Origin: Cytobacillus oceanisediminis | GTDB taxonomy: Bacteria; Bacillota; Bacilli; Bacillales; Cytobacillaceae | Length of the DNA: 64,000 nt | NCBI RefSeq assembly: GCF_003182355.1 | Contig: NZ_QGTW01000001.1 | Span: forward strand, 682,001-746,000 | Reading direction: 5' to 3' | Part shown: positions 9,094 through 16,880 of the stretch, piece by piece | How positions within the stretch are numbered: position 1 is the first letter of the stretch | How the letters are laid out: each line of letters begins with the position of its first letter | Translations under genes and position numbers: made by a program | The notes under the pieces: model-generated | Told to the model about the DNA's origin: nothing | What the model saw: only the letters and a program-made list of their open reading frames with translations | Database searches by the model: none

Positions 9094-9365
9094 TGCCACT
9101 CCTTCTTATTAAAAAGTTTGGCTAGCAAAACAAAGATGAAAATCTACCAATTATTATAATTTCTTCTATCTGTTTTTTCATGGTAATTTTTTACTTATTT
9201 TCATATCTATTTTTTAGTCACTAAATGCTGTAAGAGACCAGCAGTTTTCAAGAGTATTCCAGAGAATAACAGGACATTTACCGGTATTTCCTGCCCAAGA
9301 AACTTTTCTCTTATACCATTCTGCTTAAACATTCACAAACTGGCCAAATGGCAACACGATTAATT

Positions 9366-9399
9366 GAAAAAGGACACCGTGTATTCCAAGGTGTCCTTC
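9366..9399 (-). terminator. Terminator of the ECF operon
   Basis: AAGGACACC and GGTGTCCTT form a stem that, read on the minus strand, is followed by TTTTTCAATTAATC. It lies about 40 bases after the stop of the double-ATPase gene. The rest of 9094-9440 holds nothing supportable. Confidence 0.8.
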
Positions 9400-9440
9400 C
9401 GTAAATTTTTTCATGATTTAAATGTTACAATGTTACTATT

Positions 9441-11198
9441 TTAAATAATTGATTTCTTCCCTACTTTTTCAGTTCTATTCTCTATAAAATTCCTGCTGAA
9501 CATCTTCCAATTTGTAACCCTCGGAAACCCATTTTCTAATAAAGCAGCAGAAAACTGCGAAATAATCGGAGGCTTTAATTTGAGTGAATGAAGCATTTGA
9601 TAGTTTTTAAAAAACACTTCATTCGGGCTGCCATCCAGAACAATTTTACCGCCATCCATTACGACTACTTTGCTCGCATATTGCGCCACGACCTCCATAT
9701 CATGAGTGATCATGACAATGGTTGCATCTTTCTCCTCTATGAGTTTTTTCATCAAAGTTAATAGCGCTTTAAGACTTTGCTCATCTTGGCCTGTGGTTGG
9801 TTCATCAAGTAAAATAATCTTTGGGTTTGATATAAGCATGGTTGCGACAGCCAGCCGTTGTCTTTCCCCCCTGCTTAATGAGAAAGGATGTTCTTTTCTT
9901 TTTTTCTGTAAGCCTACTGTATTGATGGCCAGTTCAACTTGTTCCTCTATTACTTCCTTGCTATAGCCTCTGTTTTTTAGTCCAAATTCGACTTCCTCTT
10001 CAACAGAATTACAGAAAAGCTGATTGTCGGGGTTTTGGAAAACATACCCGATATCCAATATGATATCCTGGACTTTATAATCTTTCGTATTTTTATTATT
10101 GATGATGACGGACCCATGATTGGGCTTGAGCAACCCAATTAAATTTTTCATTAATGTTGATTTGCCGCAGCCATTATGCCCGACAATAGCCAAAAACTCC
10201 CCTTTTTGTACTTCAAGATTGATATCATACAGGATTTGCTTGCCTTTTTGGTAACTAAAATTTACACCATTTAATTTTGCCACAGCATTTTCATTGCCGC
10301 CTCTTTTTTCAGCTTCGTGCTTTGGCAGGCTTAGCTTTTTTGAAACTAACAGGTTCTTAACCCATTCAAAAACTTCTTTCTTGGATATCGGTAATGGATC
10401 ACATTCATACCCCTTATCGAACAGGTATTTAGCCAGCCTTATATGATCTGGAATCCTTATCCCCAAAGTGTCCAGATCATCAAAGTGATGATAAAAAATG
10501 TCTCTCGGTTTCCCATTATAAAGAATGCATCCTTCATGCATAATGATGACTCTGTCAATGGCTTCAACCAAATCATTTAAATCATGTTCGATAATGATAA
10601 AAGTCGTATCAATTTCTTCTTTCAATTCCATTAAAATGTCCATTACTTCCTGTTTGCTTACCGGATCCAAATCTGTTGTCGGATCATCCAGTATCAAGAT
10701 GGACGGCAGCATGGCTAAGTTGCTTGCAATCGAAACCTTTTGCTTTTGGCCCCCCGATAATGAGAAGGTAATTTGCTTTTTAATATCTTCGAGTCTCAGT
10801 TTTTGCAGTGCGTAATGAACCCTTTCCCGAATGACTTCCTGTTTGTAGCCCTGGCATTCAACCCCAAAGGCAATCTCATCCTCCACTCGGATGGAGAAGA
10901 TTTGATCTTCTGGATTTTGAAAGACCATGCCGATCTCAGAGGCAAGGTCATGCATGGGCACACGTTGCGTATCTTTTCCATTTATCACAATATCCCCGGC
11001 TAAATTACCCTCTGCAAGATGCGGGATGATTCCGTTTAAACATTTTGCAAAAGTTGTTTTTCCGCTTCCGCTTGTTCCAGATAAAAGGACAAATTCTCCC
11101 TTTCCAATCTCCAGGTTTATTTCATTTAATGCTTTCTTTTCCGTGCCTGGGTAAGAAAAACTGACTCCTCTTACTTCAATAATATGATTGGCATTCAT
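9441..11198 (-). CDS. Energy-coupling factor double ATPase (fused EcfA-EcfA')
   Basis: This 585-residue protein fuses two CbiO-type ABC ATPases. Domain 1 (about 6-245) has Walker A GTSGSGKTTFAK, signature LSGGQKQKVSIA and Walker B ILILDDPTTDLD. Domain 2 (about 305-535) has GHNGCGKSTLMK, LSRGERQRLAVA and IILLDEPTTGQD. Domain 1 therefore has Asp where the catalytic Glu usually sits, which suggests an asymmetric ATPase pair. It powers vitamin/cofactor or metal import together with the EcfT gene 33 bases upstream and the S component beyond. Fused ATPases of this kind are known in YkoD-like and MtsB-like systems. The substrate is not evident. Confidence 0.92.
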   Translation of the reverse strand: MNANHIIEVRGVSFSYPGTEKKALNEINLEIGKGEFVLLSGTSGSGKTTFAKCLNGIIPHLAEGNLAGDIVINGKDTQRVPMHDLASEIGMVFQNPEDQIFSIRVEDEIAFGVECQGYKQEVIRERVHYALQKLRLEDIKKQITFSLSGGQKQKVSIASNLAMLPSILILDDPTTDLDPVSKQEVMDILMELKEEIDTTFIIIEHDLNDLVEAIDRVIIMHEGCILYNGKPRDIFYHHFDDLDTLGIRIPDHIRLAKYLFDKGYECDPLPISKKEVFEWVKNLLVSKKLSLPKHEAEKRGGNENAVAKLNGVNFSYQKGKQILYDINLEVQKGEFLAIVGHNGCGKSTLMKNLIGLLKPNHGSVIINNKNTKDYKVQDIILDIGYVFQNPDNQLFCNSVEEEVEFGLKNRGYSKEVIEEQVELAINTVGLQKKRKEHPFSLSRGERQRLAVATMLISNPKIILLDEPTTGQDEQSLKALLTLMKKLIEEKDATIVMITHDMEVVAQYASKVVVMDGGKIVLDGSPNEVFFKNYQMLHSLKLKPPIISQFSAALLENGFPRVTNWKMFSRNFIENRTEKVGKKSII

Positions 11199-11231
11199 AC
11201 ATTCACTCCTTCTTCAGGGGTGATACAAAGT

Positions 11232-12044
11232 TTAGCTATACACGATAGAATTAGATCCTCCTAACCCCAAGATGAATCGAATATAGATAGCAGCTGCAAA
11301 GAAAAGAATCGTCAGAACGATAACGAATATATCCATTCGTGTTAATTTCATATCTTGATAGTATTCTTTCCAGGCCATTTTGCTAAATCCCTTACTTTCT
11401 ACAGCCAGCCCCATTGTTCTGCTTTTTCTCAAAGAGTTAATTAAGAGAGGAAATACAGCCAGTTTAAAACTATTCCAGCTTCCTCTCAGCCCTTTTTTAT
11501 TTACGCCTCTAATGGTTTGCGCATTAGAGATATTCGTTAGCTCTTCAAATACAAGCGGGAAAAATCGTAACGTGCCCAGGAACATAAACGCCACATTAAT
11601 CGGCACCTTCATTTTCATTAACCCTTTTGCCAATAGTGCGGGATCTGTCGTGGAGATGATAATGATTGTCATAAAGCAAGGGATTGCAATTCGGTAGCCA
11701 AGAATCAGCCCCGAGTAAAGGCCTATATCCGTTGCCTGAAGAGAGCCTATTGAAAATAATATGTTTGTATTTGGCTGATTGTAATTATAAAATGTCGCGA
11801 ACACGATTGCAGACATGGCAAGGATTATGATGGTTACGAGTAAAGGCAAAATGGGTTTTATTTTGATTTTGGCGGAAAACCATAGGAGAAGTCCCAGCAT
11901 GAGGATCCCTGTTAAATAGAGAGGATCCATAAATAAAAGCGGAATAATTACAAACCCCAGAATTAAAAATAGCTTTGCCCTTGGATCCAGTTTGTGCACC
12001 CAAGTATCCTCATCCAAATTAGAAACGAAATCAATTGCCGCCAA
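11232..12044 (-). CDS. ECF transporter transmembrane subunit EcfT
   Basis: The 270-residue product has about five or six membrane helices. It contains the EcfT coupling region, with the two Ala-Arg-Gly-like motifs appearing as NAQTIRGVNKKG and GLAVESKGFSKMA. In this family they touch the ATPases through coupling helices. The second motif is normally an ARG-type triplet and here reads ESKG. It sits between the S component (12081-12659) and the double ATPase in one minus-strand operon. The CbiQ/EcfT assignment rests on layout and neighbours. Confidence 0.9.
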   Translation of the reverse strand: MAAIDFVSNLDEDTWVHKLDPRAKLFLILGFVIIPLLFMDPLYLTGILMLGLLLWFSAKIKIKPILPLLVTIIILAMSAIVFATFYNYNQPNTNILFSIGSLQATDIGLYSGLILGYRIAIPCFMTIIIISTTDPALLAKGLMKMKVPINVAFMFLGTLRFFPLVFEELTNISNAQTIRGVNKKGLRGSWNSFKLAVFPLLINSLRKSRTMGLAVESKGFSKMAWKEYYQDMKLTRMDIFVIVLTILFFAAAIYIRFILGLGGSNSIVYS

Positions 12045-12080
12045 TTGTCACACCTCCTGGATTATTTCAAAGACTGGCCT

Positions 12081-12659
12081 TTAGCCCAAGAGTGCTTTAA
12101 TCCGAATGCCAAATTTTTTCGCAAATACTGTACCAATGACCATCCCGACAATGGATATGGCGAAGACTATGCCGATTAAATTGAATGGAACTGGAATTTT
12201 CATTACGCTAATAATGCTCCACCATACAAAAGCTTCATAAACGATGTTATAGAGGACTGCAGCGATAATTAAATGTTTCGTGCTTGAATAAATTTCATCC
12301 GGATTACTAAATGCTTTTTTACTGATATTCAAATAGATCTCCGGCAGCAGTGGAGCAATGACGACCAGAACCCAGTATACTGGAATTTCTCCTTGAATAA
12401 AAAAGTTGATGGCGCACCAGGCTACCGTATAGTAAAAAGATGCATATGGTCTCCTGACAATCACCCAGCAAAGAACCAGGCAGAAGGCACAAAATAGATA
12501 GACAAAGGTATGATTAAAAGGGAAAACAACACCAGCAAACTTAAAGAAATACCAGAGGACTCTATACAGTACAGCGAAGATGACAATGGTAATTAAATCA
12601 ACAGCTGTTATTTTTCCCTTTACCTGCTGCACTGGATTCCCCATTTCTAATTGACCCAT
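12081..12659 (-). CDS. Putative ECF transporter substrate-binding S component
   Basis: A 192-residue membrane protein with about six helices, matching the size and topology of ECF S components. It opens with VDLITIVIFAVLYRVLWYF, an N-terminal helix of the kind seen in S components, where it meets EcfT. It is somewhat like the MptD (Trep_Strep, PF09605) group but the match is by eye, and the ligand is unknown. It is the first of three ECF genes (36 bases before EcfT). An opine-type dehydrogenase and GntR regulator lie upstream on the same strand beyond a 270-base interval. Confidence 0.78.
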   Translation of the reverse strand: MGQLEMGNPVQQVKGKITAVDLITIVIFAVLYRVLWYFFKFAGVVFPFNHTFVYLFCAFCLVLCWVIVRRPYASFYYTVAWCAINFFIQGEIPVYWVLVVIAPLLPEIYLNISKKAFSNPDEIYSSTKHLIIAAVLYNIVYEAFVWWSIISVMKIPVPFNLIGIVFAISIVGMVIGTVFAKKFGIRIKALLG

Positions 12660-12743
12660 CTTAGTACACCCCTCTGTTTTTTATGAACTCTCTTTTCTAA
12701 AAGATTATTGTTTTTGAATAGATTCTGCGAGATAAACACGGTT

Positions 12744-12874
12744 GGTTGATTGGAGCGTAAGGTGCGAGACTCCTGCGGGAGAGCGGGACAGGTGAGACCC
12801 CACAGGTTCTACGCGCCGAGGAGGCCCACCGCCCGCCCCGAAGTTCGCTTAGCATCCTGGAGCGGAAATCAACC
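12744..12874. repeat. Bacillaceae GATTGGAGCG intergenic repeat, copy 1
   Basis: A 131-bp GC-rich element bounded by GGTTGATT and AATCAACC, with inner landmarks CTCCTGCGGGAG, GCGCCGAGGAGG and CTGGAGCGGAAATCAACC. I recognise it as a common intergenic repeat of Bacillus relatives. It lies between the opine dehydrogenase and the ECF S component. A second, longer copy is at 62501-62691. Confidence 0.85.
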
Positions 12875-12931
12875 TCTTCTCACTACTTTAAAAAAGCAAC
12901 AAAGTTTGCGAAAACAGCCTTTATGAAAAAC

Positions 12932-13984
12932 TTAAGTTGACTTAACAACACCTCCCAGTGCATGAACTTTCTCCATTGTTAACCCCTCAAAATTTACTCC
13001 TTCCTTTCGAAAGTCTTTATTTAATAACAGTGAAGCCGTATTAATAATGGCGTCTGTATAGGGAGTCTTTACTCCCGCTAGTTTCCCTAATTCTGATATT
13101 GGAACAAGACCATAAGGTATATCTTCTGTAAAATATCTATGGTCGAAGGAGGCGGGACCCTTACCTACAGGGAATAACCCGGATAAAGCTTTATACAAGC
13201 TTGGATAATCCGTTTCGTAGAAATCATTTAATAACGTTAAAATGTCTTGAGTCTCTACCTCTAAAAGCGCTGCTATTCTTAGCCTTTCTTCATCTAGTTT
13301 TTCAATATATGAAACCGTTTTTGGGGAAGCACCTTGACTATAGAATTGAAATTCCTCAGAAGAATCAATCCTGCTGGCATTGAATAAGGCGATCGGGGTA
13401 TGAATGACAACGTTTGTATTATTAATGGAAGTTTCAAAAACATTCTTTGTTGTTGTTAATTGAGGAAAAGTTTTCAAGAACTTTTTAGAGATTGGAGTGT
13501 GTGCGGAATTAGGAATAGTGCTTATTAAAATATTTTTCTTTACTTTATTGATAGATACGGATCCGTTATGATCTGCTATACTTACAAATGGCATGGCACT
13601 CGTTTCTGCAATCGTGATATTCTTGCTTTCGAATGTATCGCCTAAAATTTCTTTGCATTCAATGGCTCCCCAATACCCAGGAAATATCGCAATGGTTTGA
13701 TTATTTTTTAATAATGGCTTCAATTGATTGAAGACTGGTCTGTGTCCAAATGATGTAGTGGAGATGATGATAAACTCAGCTTTTTCTATCACATCTTCCA
13801 AATCAGCTGATACTTTTATTGATACCCTCCCTGAATAAACCCCTTTAAGATTAAGTCCCTTTCTGGAAATCAGCTCTGCTTTTTGTGAGTCTCTGCTATA
13901 TAACTTCACCTCCTCTCCATGTAAAGAAAGGTAACCTGCTATAGCCTGCCCTGTGTTGCCTGCTCCAATGACGGCAAACGACAT
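12932..13984 (-). CDS. Opine-type (octopine/nopaline) dehydrogenase family protein
   Basis: The 350-residue product begins with a Rossmann NAD(P) site, AVIGAGNTGQAIAGYLSLHG. It continues into the octopine/nopaline dehydrogenase C-terminal domain (PF02317), seen at VIHTPIALFNASRID and SFDHRYFTEDIPYGLVPISELG; the His, Arg and Asp of the family active site appear to be present. Such enzymes reductively join an amino acid and a 2-oxo acid, or run the reverse reaction. The ATG at 13984 follows AAAAGGGGAGTGGG. It is 30 bases downstream of the GntR gene, so the two are probably cotranscribed. Placement upstream of an ECF importer hints at uptake and catabolism of an opine, or metallophore-type chemistry; this is inference. 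Confidence 0.85.
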   Translation of the reverse strand: MSFAVIGAGNTGQAIAGYLSLHGEEVKLYSRDSQKAELISRKGLNLKGVYSGRVSIKVSADLEDVIEKAEFIIISTTSFGHRPVFNQLKPLLKNNQTIAIFPGYWGAIECKEILGDTFESKNITIAETSAMPFVSIADHNGSVSINKVKKNILISTIPNSAHTPISKKFLKTFPQLTTTKNVFETSINNTNVVIHTPIALFNASRIDSSEEFQFYSQGASPKTVSYIEKLDEERLRIAALLEVETQDILTLLNDFYETDYPSLYKALSGLFPVGKGPASFDHRYFTEDIPYGLVPISELGKLAGVKTPYTDAIINTASLLLNKDFRKEGVNFEGLTMEKVHALGGVVKST

Positions 13985-14014
13985 AGAATCCCACTCCCCT
14001 TTTAAGATCGCTGT

Positions 14015-14707
14015 TTAATCAGAGATCTCATTCATGGTGTCTTCATATTGCTTTGCAACTGCTACAGCCTGCTCCATTGAATTTAGGACATGATTTTTCA
14101 TCATGGATTCAGCATTGTGTTTATCTTTCTTTTTAATAAAGTCCAGAATCATTTCATGTTCAACCGATGTCTTTTTGGTATCTATAAAATGAGCGAGCCT
14201 CCGATACCTCGTGATATGGTCATTAAGCTGTCGCAGTATTTTTACAGCAGTCTTATTTTGGCTAACCTCATAGAGATACGTATGGAATTGACTCCCGTAG
14301 TGGCTGACATCCTCCATGTTTCCTTCATCAGAAGTTTGTTTGACCATTTGAACAAAATAGGATAAATGTCTAATATCCTGTTCTGTACAATTCTCTGCCG
14401 CTTCTGCTGCTATAATGCCTTCTAACATACTTCTGACGACAAATATTTCTCTAACTTCCTGCGCTGATACGGGTGCAACTTTTAACCGTCCATTAGGCTG
14501 CCTGACAACCAATTCTTCCAGTTCAAGTCTTTGCATGGCTTCTCGAAGGGGAGTCCGGCTAATTTCAAGCTCTTTGGCTAAATCCTCCTCGACAATAGGC
14601 TGATCTGGGGTAAATTCACACTTAAGAATCTTATTCTTGATCTCTTGGTAGGCGAAGTCTTTTGCTGAAATTCTTATCGCGGTTACAGTTTTGTTCAGTT
14701 CTTTCAC
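14015..14707 (-). CDS. GntR family (FCD/FadR subfamily) transcriptional regulator
   Basis: A 230-residue regulator with an N-terminal winged helix (about 15-80: EEDLAKELEISRTPLREAMQ, then LVVRQPNGRLKV) and an all-helical FCD ligand domain (about 90-220). FCD domains bind organic acids, often through metal-coordinating His residues; YGSQFHTYLYEVSQ and the later VEHEM fit this. The frame starts at GTG 14707, but that codon abuts the perfect AAGGAGGTGA site. With normal spacing translation would begin at the CTG at 14698, so the exact start is uncertain. It probably controls the opine dehydrogenase and itself. Confidence 0.9.
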   Translation of the reverse strand: MKELNKTVTAIRISAKDFAYQEIKNKILKCEFTPDQPIVEEDLAKELEISRTPLREAMQRLELEELVVRQPNGRLKVAPVSAQEVREIFVVRSMLEGIIAAEAAENCTEQDIRHLSYFVQMVKQTSDEGNMEDVSHYGSQFHTYLYEVSQNKTAVKILRQLNDHITRYRRLAHFIDTKKTSVEHEMILDFIKKKDKHNAESMMKNHVLNSMEQAVAVAKQYEDTMNEISD

Positions 14708-14719
14708 CTCCTTAATATA

Positions 14720-14731
14720 ATTGTATACAGT
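14720..14731. promoter_or_regulatory. Possible GntR operator
   Basis: The palindrome TGTATACA sits in a TTGTATACAG context 13 bases upstream of the regulator gene. Short palindromes of this TGTATACA type are common FCD-GntR targets, so autoregulation is plausible. Confidence 0.45.
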
Positions 14732-14893
14732 TATATTTTAGTTCAGAATTTTCAAAATATGACTAGAGAATAGGCATGTAATAAAAAAAAGACCTCCCAT
14801 TAGGAAAGTCTCTCACTTTTCCGCCAAAACTTCTATTCTTATGAAGAATCATAGCAGCTTTCAGCAAATGTATTATTCGTATTCCGTCTCTTC

Positions 14894-15085
14894 TTAATTT
14901 TTCCTAGGGAAGATTCTGACATCGTCTGTTTTTAACTTTCCTCTTTTTTCGAAGTCCTTAAAATGGATAATTTCAGAAAGAATCTTACATCCATCTGCTT
15001 TTTCAAACTCTTCACTAGCTTCAACCTTATTGTCATACTCAAACATTTTGATGCCGTCTTGTAAAAAAAGGGTTAAAATCCACAT
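14894..15085 (-). CDS. Small conserved-looking protein, 63 aa
   Basis: The frame begins at ATG 15085 behind a strong CAGGAGGG site with 7-base spacing. The product MWILTLFLQDGIKMFEYDNK continues with an acidic middle (VEASEEFEKADGCKILSEII) and ends in a basic tail. It has no membrane segment. The pattern of an N-terminal beta strand, then FEYDNKVEASEEF and KILSEIIHF, is familiar from short Bacillus proteins of unknown function. I do not recognise a named family. It is flanked by non-coding DNA and is probably monocistronic. Confidence 0.65.
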   Translation of the reverse strand: MWILTLFLQDGIKMFEYDNKVEASEEFEKADGCKILSEIIHFKDFEKRGKLKTDDVRIFPRKN

Positions 15086-15403
15086 ATCTTTTCCCTCCTG
15101 GATATTAAGATTAACGGACTAATCTCCCTACATTGTTTTATGTGTGAGTCCGCAAAAAAGAGAAACAAAGGTTTATGGCTGATCATTACGATCCAAGTTT
15201 GGAGTTCATCTGTATGTGATTGAATGGTTTGAATGTATTTCTGGAATTCTATTTAAACTTCCTCTGCTGAAAAAATGATAAAAATGAATTCCTTCCCCAT
15301 TCCTTCACATCTTTAACCGAGTCCCTGACTCTTTCCCACAAACATTCCTTATCGGTACAGAACATTTCCAGGAAGAACGTATGACCTCATTGAATTTGAC
15401 ACT

Positions 15404-15499
15404 TTATTTCATAAACAGATCAAAACCGATTGTAATCAGCCAGCCAAGAGCAAGACTAACGGACAGATATGTACCAATATAAAGGAAAATCTCCACCAT
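15404..15499 (-). CDS. Single-helix membrane peptide, 31 aa
   Basis: A 31-codon frame starts with ATG at 15499, eight bases after a very strong GAGGAGGAATC site. The product is one hydrophobic helix (IFLYIGTYLSVSLALGWLIT) ending in FDLFMK. The strong ribosome binding site and the coherent helix argue for a real small membrane protein, perhaps a subunit-stabilising peptide. The family is unknown. Confidence 0.55.
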   Translation of the reverse strand: MVEIFLYIGTYLSVSLALGWLITIGFDLFMK

Positions 15500-16125
15500 G
15501 ATTCCTCCTCAATTAGGATTGACTTAGATTTTTGGGCGCTCCATGCAAAATAGCGTTTTCATAAGGTGGATTTATTCTTGCTGCTATATGCAAATCCAAA
15601 CAAGCAGTAAGGCAAGCATTGAATTCCATTGCTTCCAAAACGTCTTTCAATCTGTTCTATTTTCCGGTTTCAACTCCCTTCGTCCTAAAAACAATGCCAT
15701 TATAACAAGTGATTCTTAAAAATATGTCGAACCATCGGAAATACACTTAATTGTTAATAGACTGTTAACTTCCTTTAATAAACCGCTGTAAAAACTAATA
15801 TTTGTCTTATAGACGAAATCCTGCTTCTCCTGAGACATTTCACTTAAGGTCTTGCTTCTATATTGATTACTGTTAAAAATCCTTTGTTTTCTGTTAAAGT
15901 TGTTTTACGAATATTAACTTTTGAATATTCTGTTAATATTAAAGGGTTTTTGCCAATTATCACGAATTTTTAGGTACAATCAAAAAAGGGACATCTTCAT
16001 ATTAAATAGAGCTTAAACATTGCGGGTTTTCTTGCAAATGCACACCCGCATTGAGGTGAAATAAAACTTCTCAGAGACAGATGTTTCTTTTCTTGAAATT
16101 CAATTTTAAAAGATGGAGGTCATTT
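15500..16125. other. Long leader and gene-free interval
   Basis: More than 600 AT-rich bases without a supportable gene. Several TTAACTT/TGTTAA motifs occur between 15750 and 15950. A small hairpin, TGCGGGT with ACCCGCA (about 16020-16052), lies upstream of the guanylate-kinase-like gene and lacks a T-run. Confidence 0.35.
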
Positions 16126-16716
16126 ATGTACCAAATTAAAGGAAAAGAAAAAATATTCATTTATACTGGCCCAGATGGTTCAGGGAGAAAAACCATTGCT
16201 AAAATGGTCGCTACCGCGTTTGATATGCAAACTGTTCTTTCCTACACCACTCGTTCCCCCCGGCATTATGAAAAAGATGGTGAAGACTACCATTTTGTTG
16301 ATGTAGAAACCTTCAAACTCATGCAAGAACAGCAGGAATTTCTCGAAAGTGTTGAAATTGATGGGTATTATTATGGGATTCGCGAAGAGGATATCGTCCA
16401 GGTATTTCAAAAACATCCTCTCATTTATTTAACTTTGAATCCTGAAGGTGCGGAGAAGCTGGAGAAAATGTATGGTGAACGCATCATGAGCTTTTTTATT
16501 TTTGCGGATCGCGAGACAGTTATTCAGCGTCAAAAAGAACGTCAGGATCCTGAGGAAGACATTCAGCGGCACATGGCCCATTACGACGAAACCATGGGCT
16601 ATAAAAAGAACTATAAACATGTATTTGAAAATTATGATTCTCCACAAGTAGCTTTTCAAATTAGCGAATTGATCGAAGCATTTTTAGACAGAGGCGTTAT
16701 TGTTACGGACTACTAA
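16126..16716 (+). CDS. Guanylate kinase-like protein with altered P-loop
   Basis: The 196-residue product has guanylate-kinase features in order: P-loop GPDGSGRKTIAK (about 14-25), SYTTRSPRHYEKDGEDYHFV (GMP-binding TTR.PR...G.DYHF), FLESVEIDGYYYGI, and a lid segment ETVIQRQKERQDPEED. In true Gmk the loop reads GPSGVGKGT, so the key Lys is shifted by one (GRK). This is a known paralogue type in Bacillus and not necessarily the essential Gmk. The start is ATG 16126, seven bases after GGAGGT; an upstream in-frame ATG at 16081 has no ribosome binding site. A terminator follows. Confidence 0.85.
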   Translation: MYQIKGKEKIFIYTGPDGSGRKTIAKMVATAFDMQTVLSYTTRSPRHYEKDGEDYHFVDVETFKLMQEQQEFLESVEIDGYYYGIREEDIVQVFQKHPLIYLTLNPEGAEKLEKMYGERIMSFFIFADRETVIQRQKERQDPEEDIQRHMAHYDETMGYKKNYKHVFENYDSPQVAFQISELIEAFLDRGVIVTDY

Positions 16717-16791
16717 AGAAATAGGTTGAAGAGAAGCTGGATGAATAGTTTCAAAGTCTTTCCTTCATGGCCTCAGGCAAATAACAAGTAT

Positions 16792-16829
16792 AAAAGCAGT
16801 GGATTTCGTAAAGAAATCACACTGCTTTT
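16792..16829 (+). terminator. Terminator after the guanylate kinase-like gene
   Basis: AAAAGCAGTG-GATTTC pairs with GAAATC-CACTGCTTTT round a short loop. It may act on both strands, since the minus-strand amine oxidase gene ends at 16881. Confidence 0.8.
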
Positions 16830-16880
16830 GATCGTTTTCATCATTGATTGGTTAAAAAATATTTCGTCATTAGGCACTTT

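Noticed and set aside
9093..9440. Search for an S component or regulator downstream of the ECF ATPase
   Set aside because: No open frame with a ribosome binding site; only the terminator is present.
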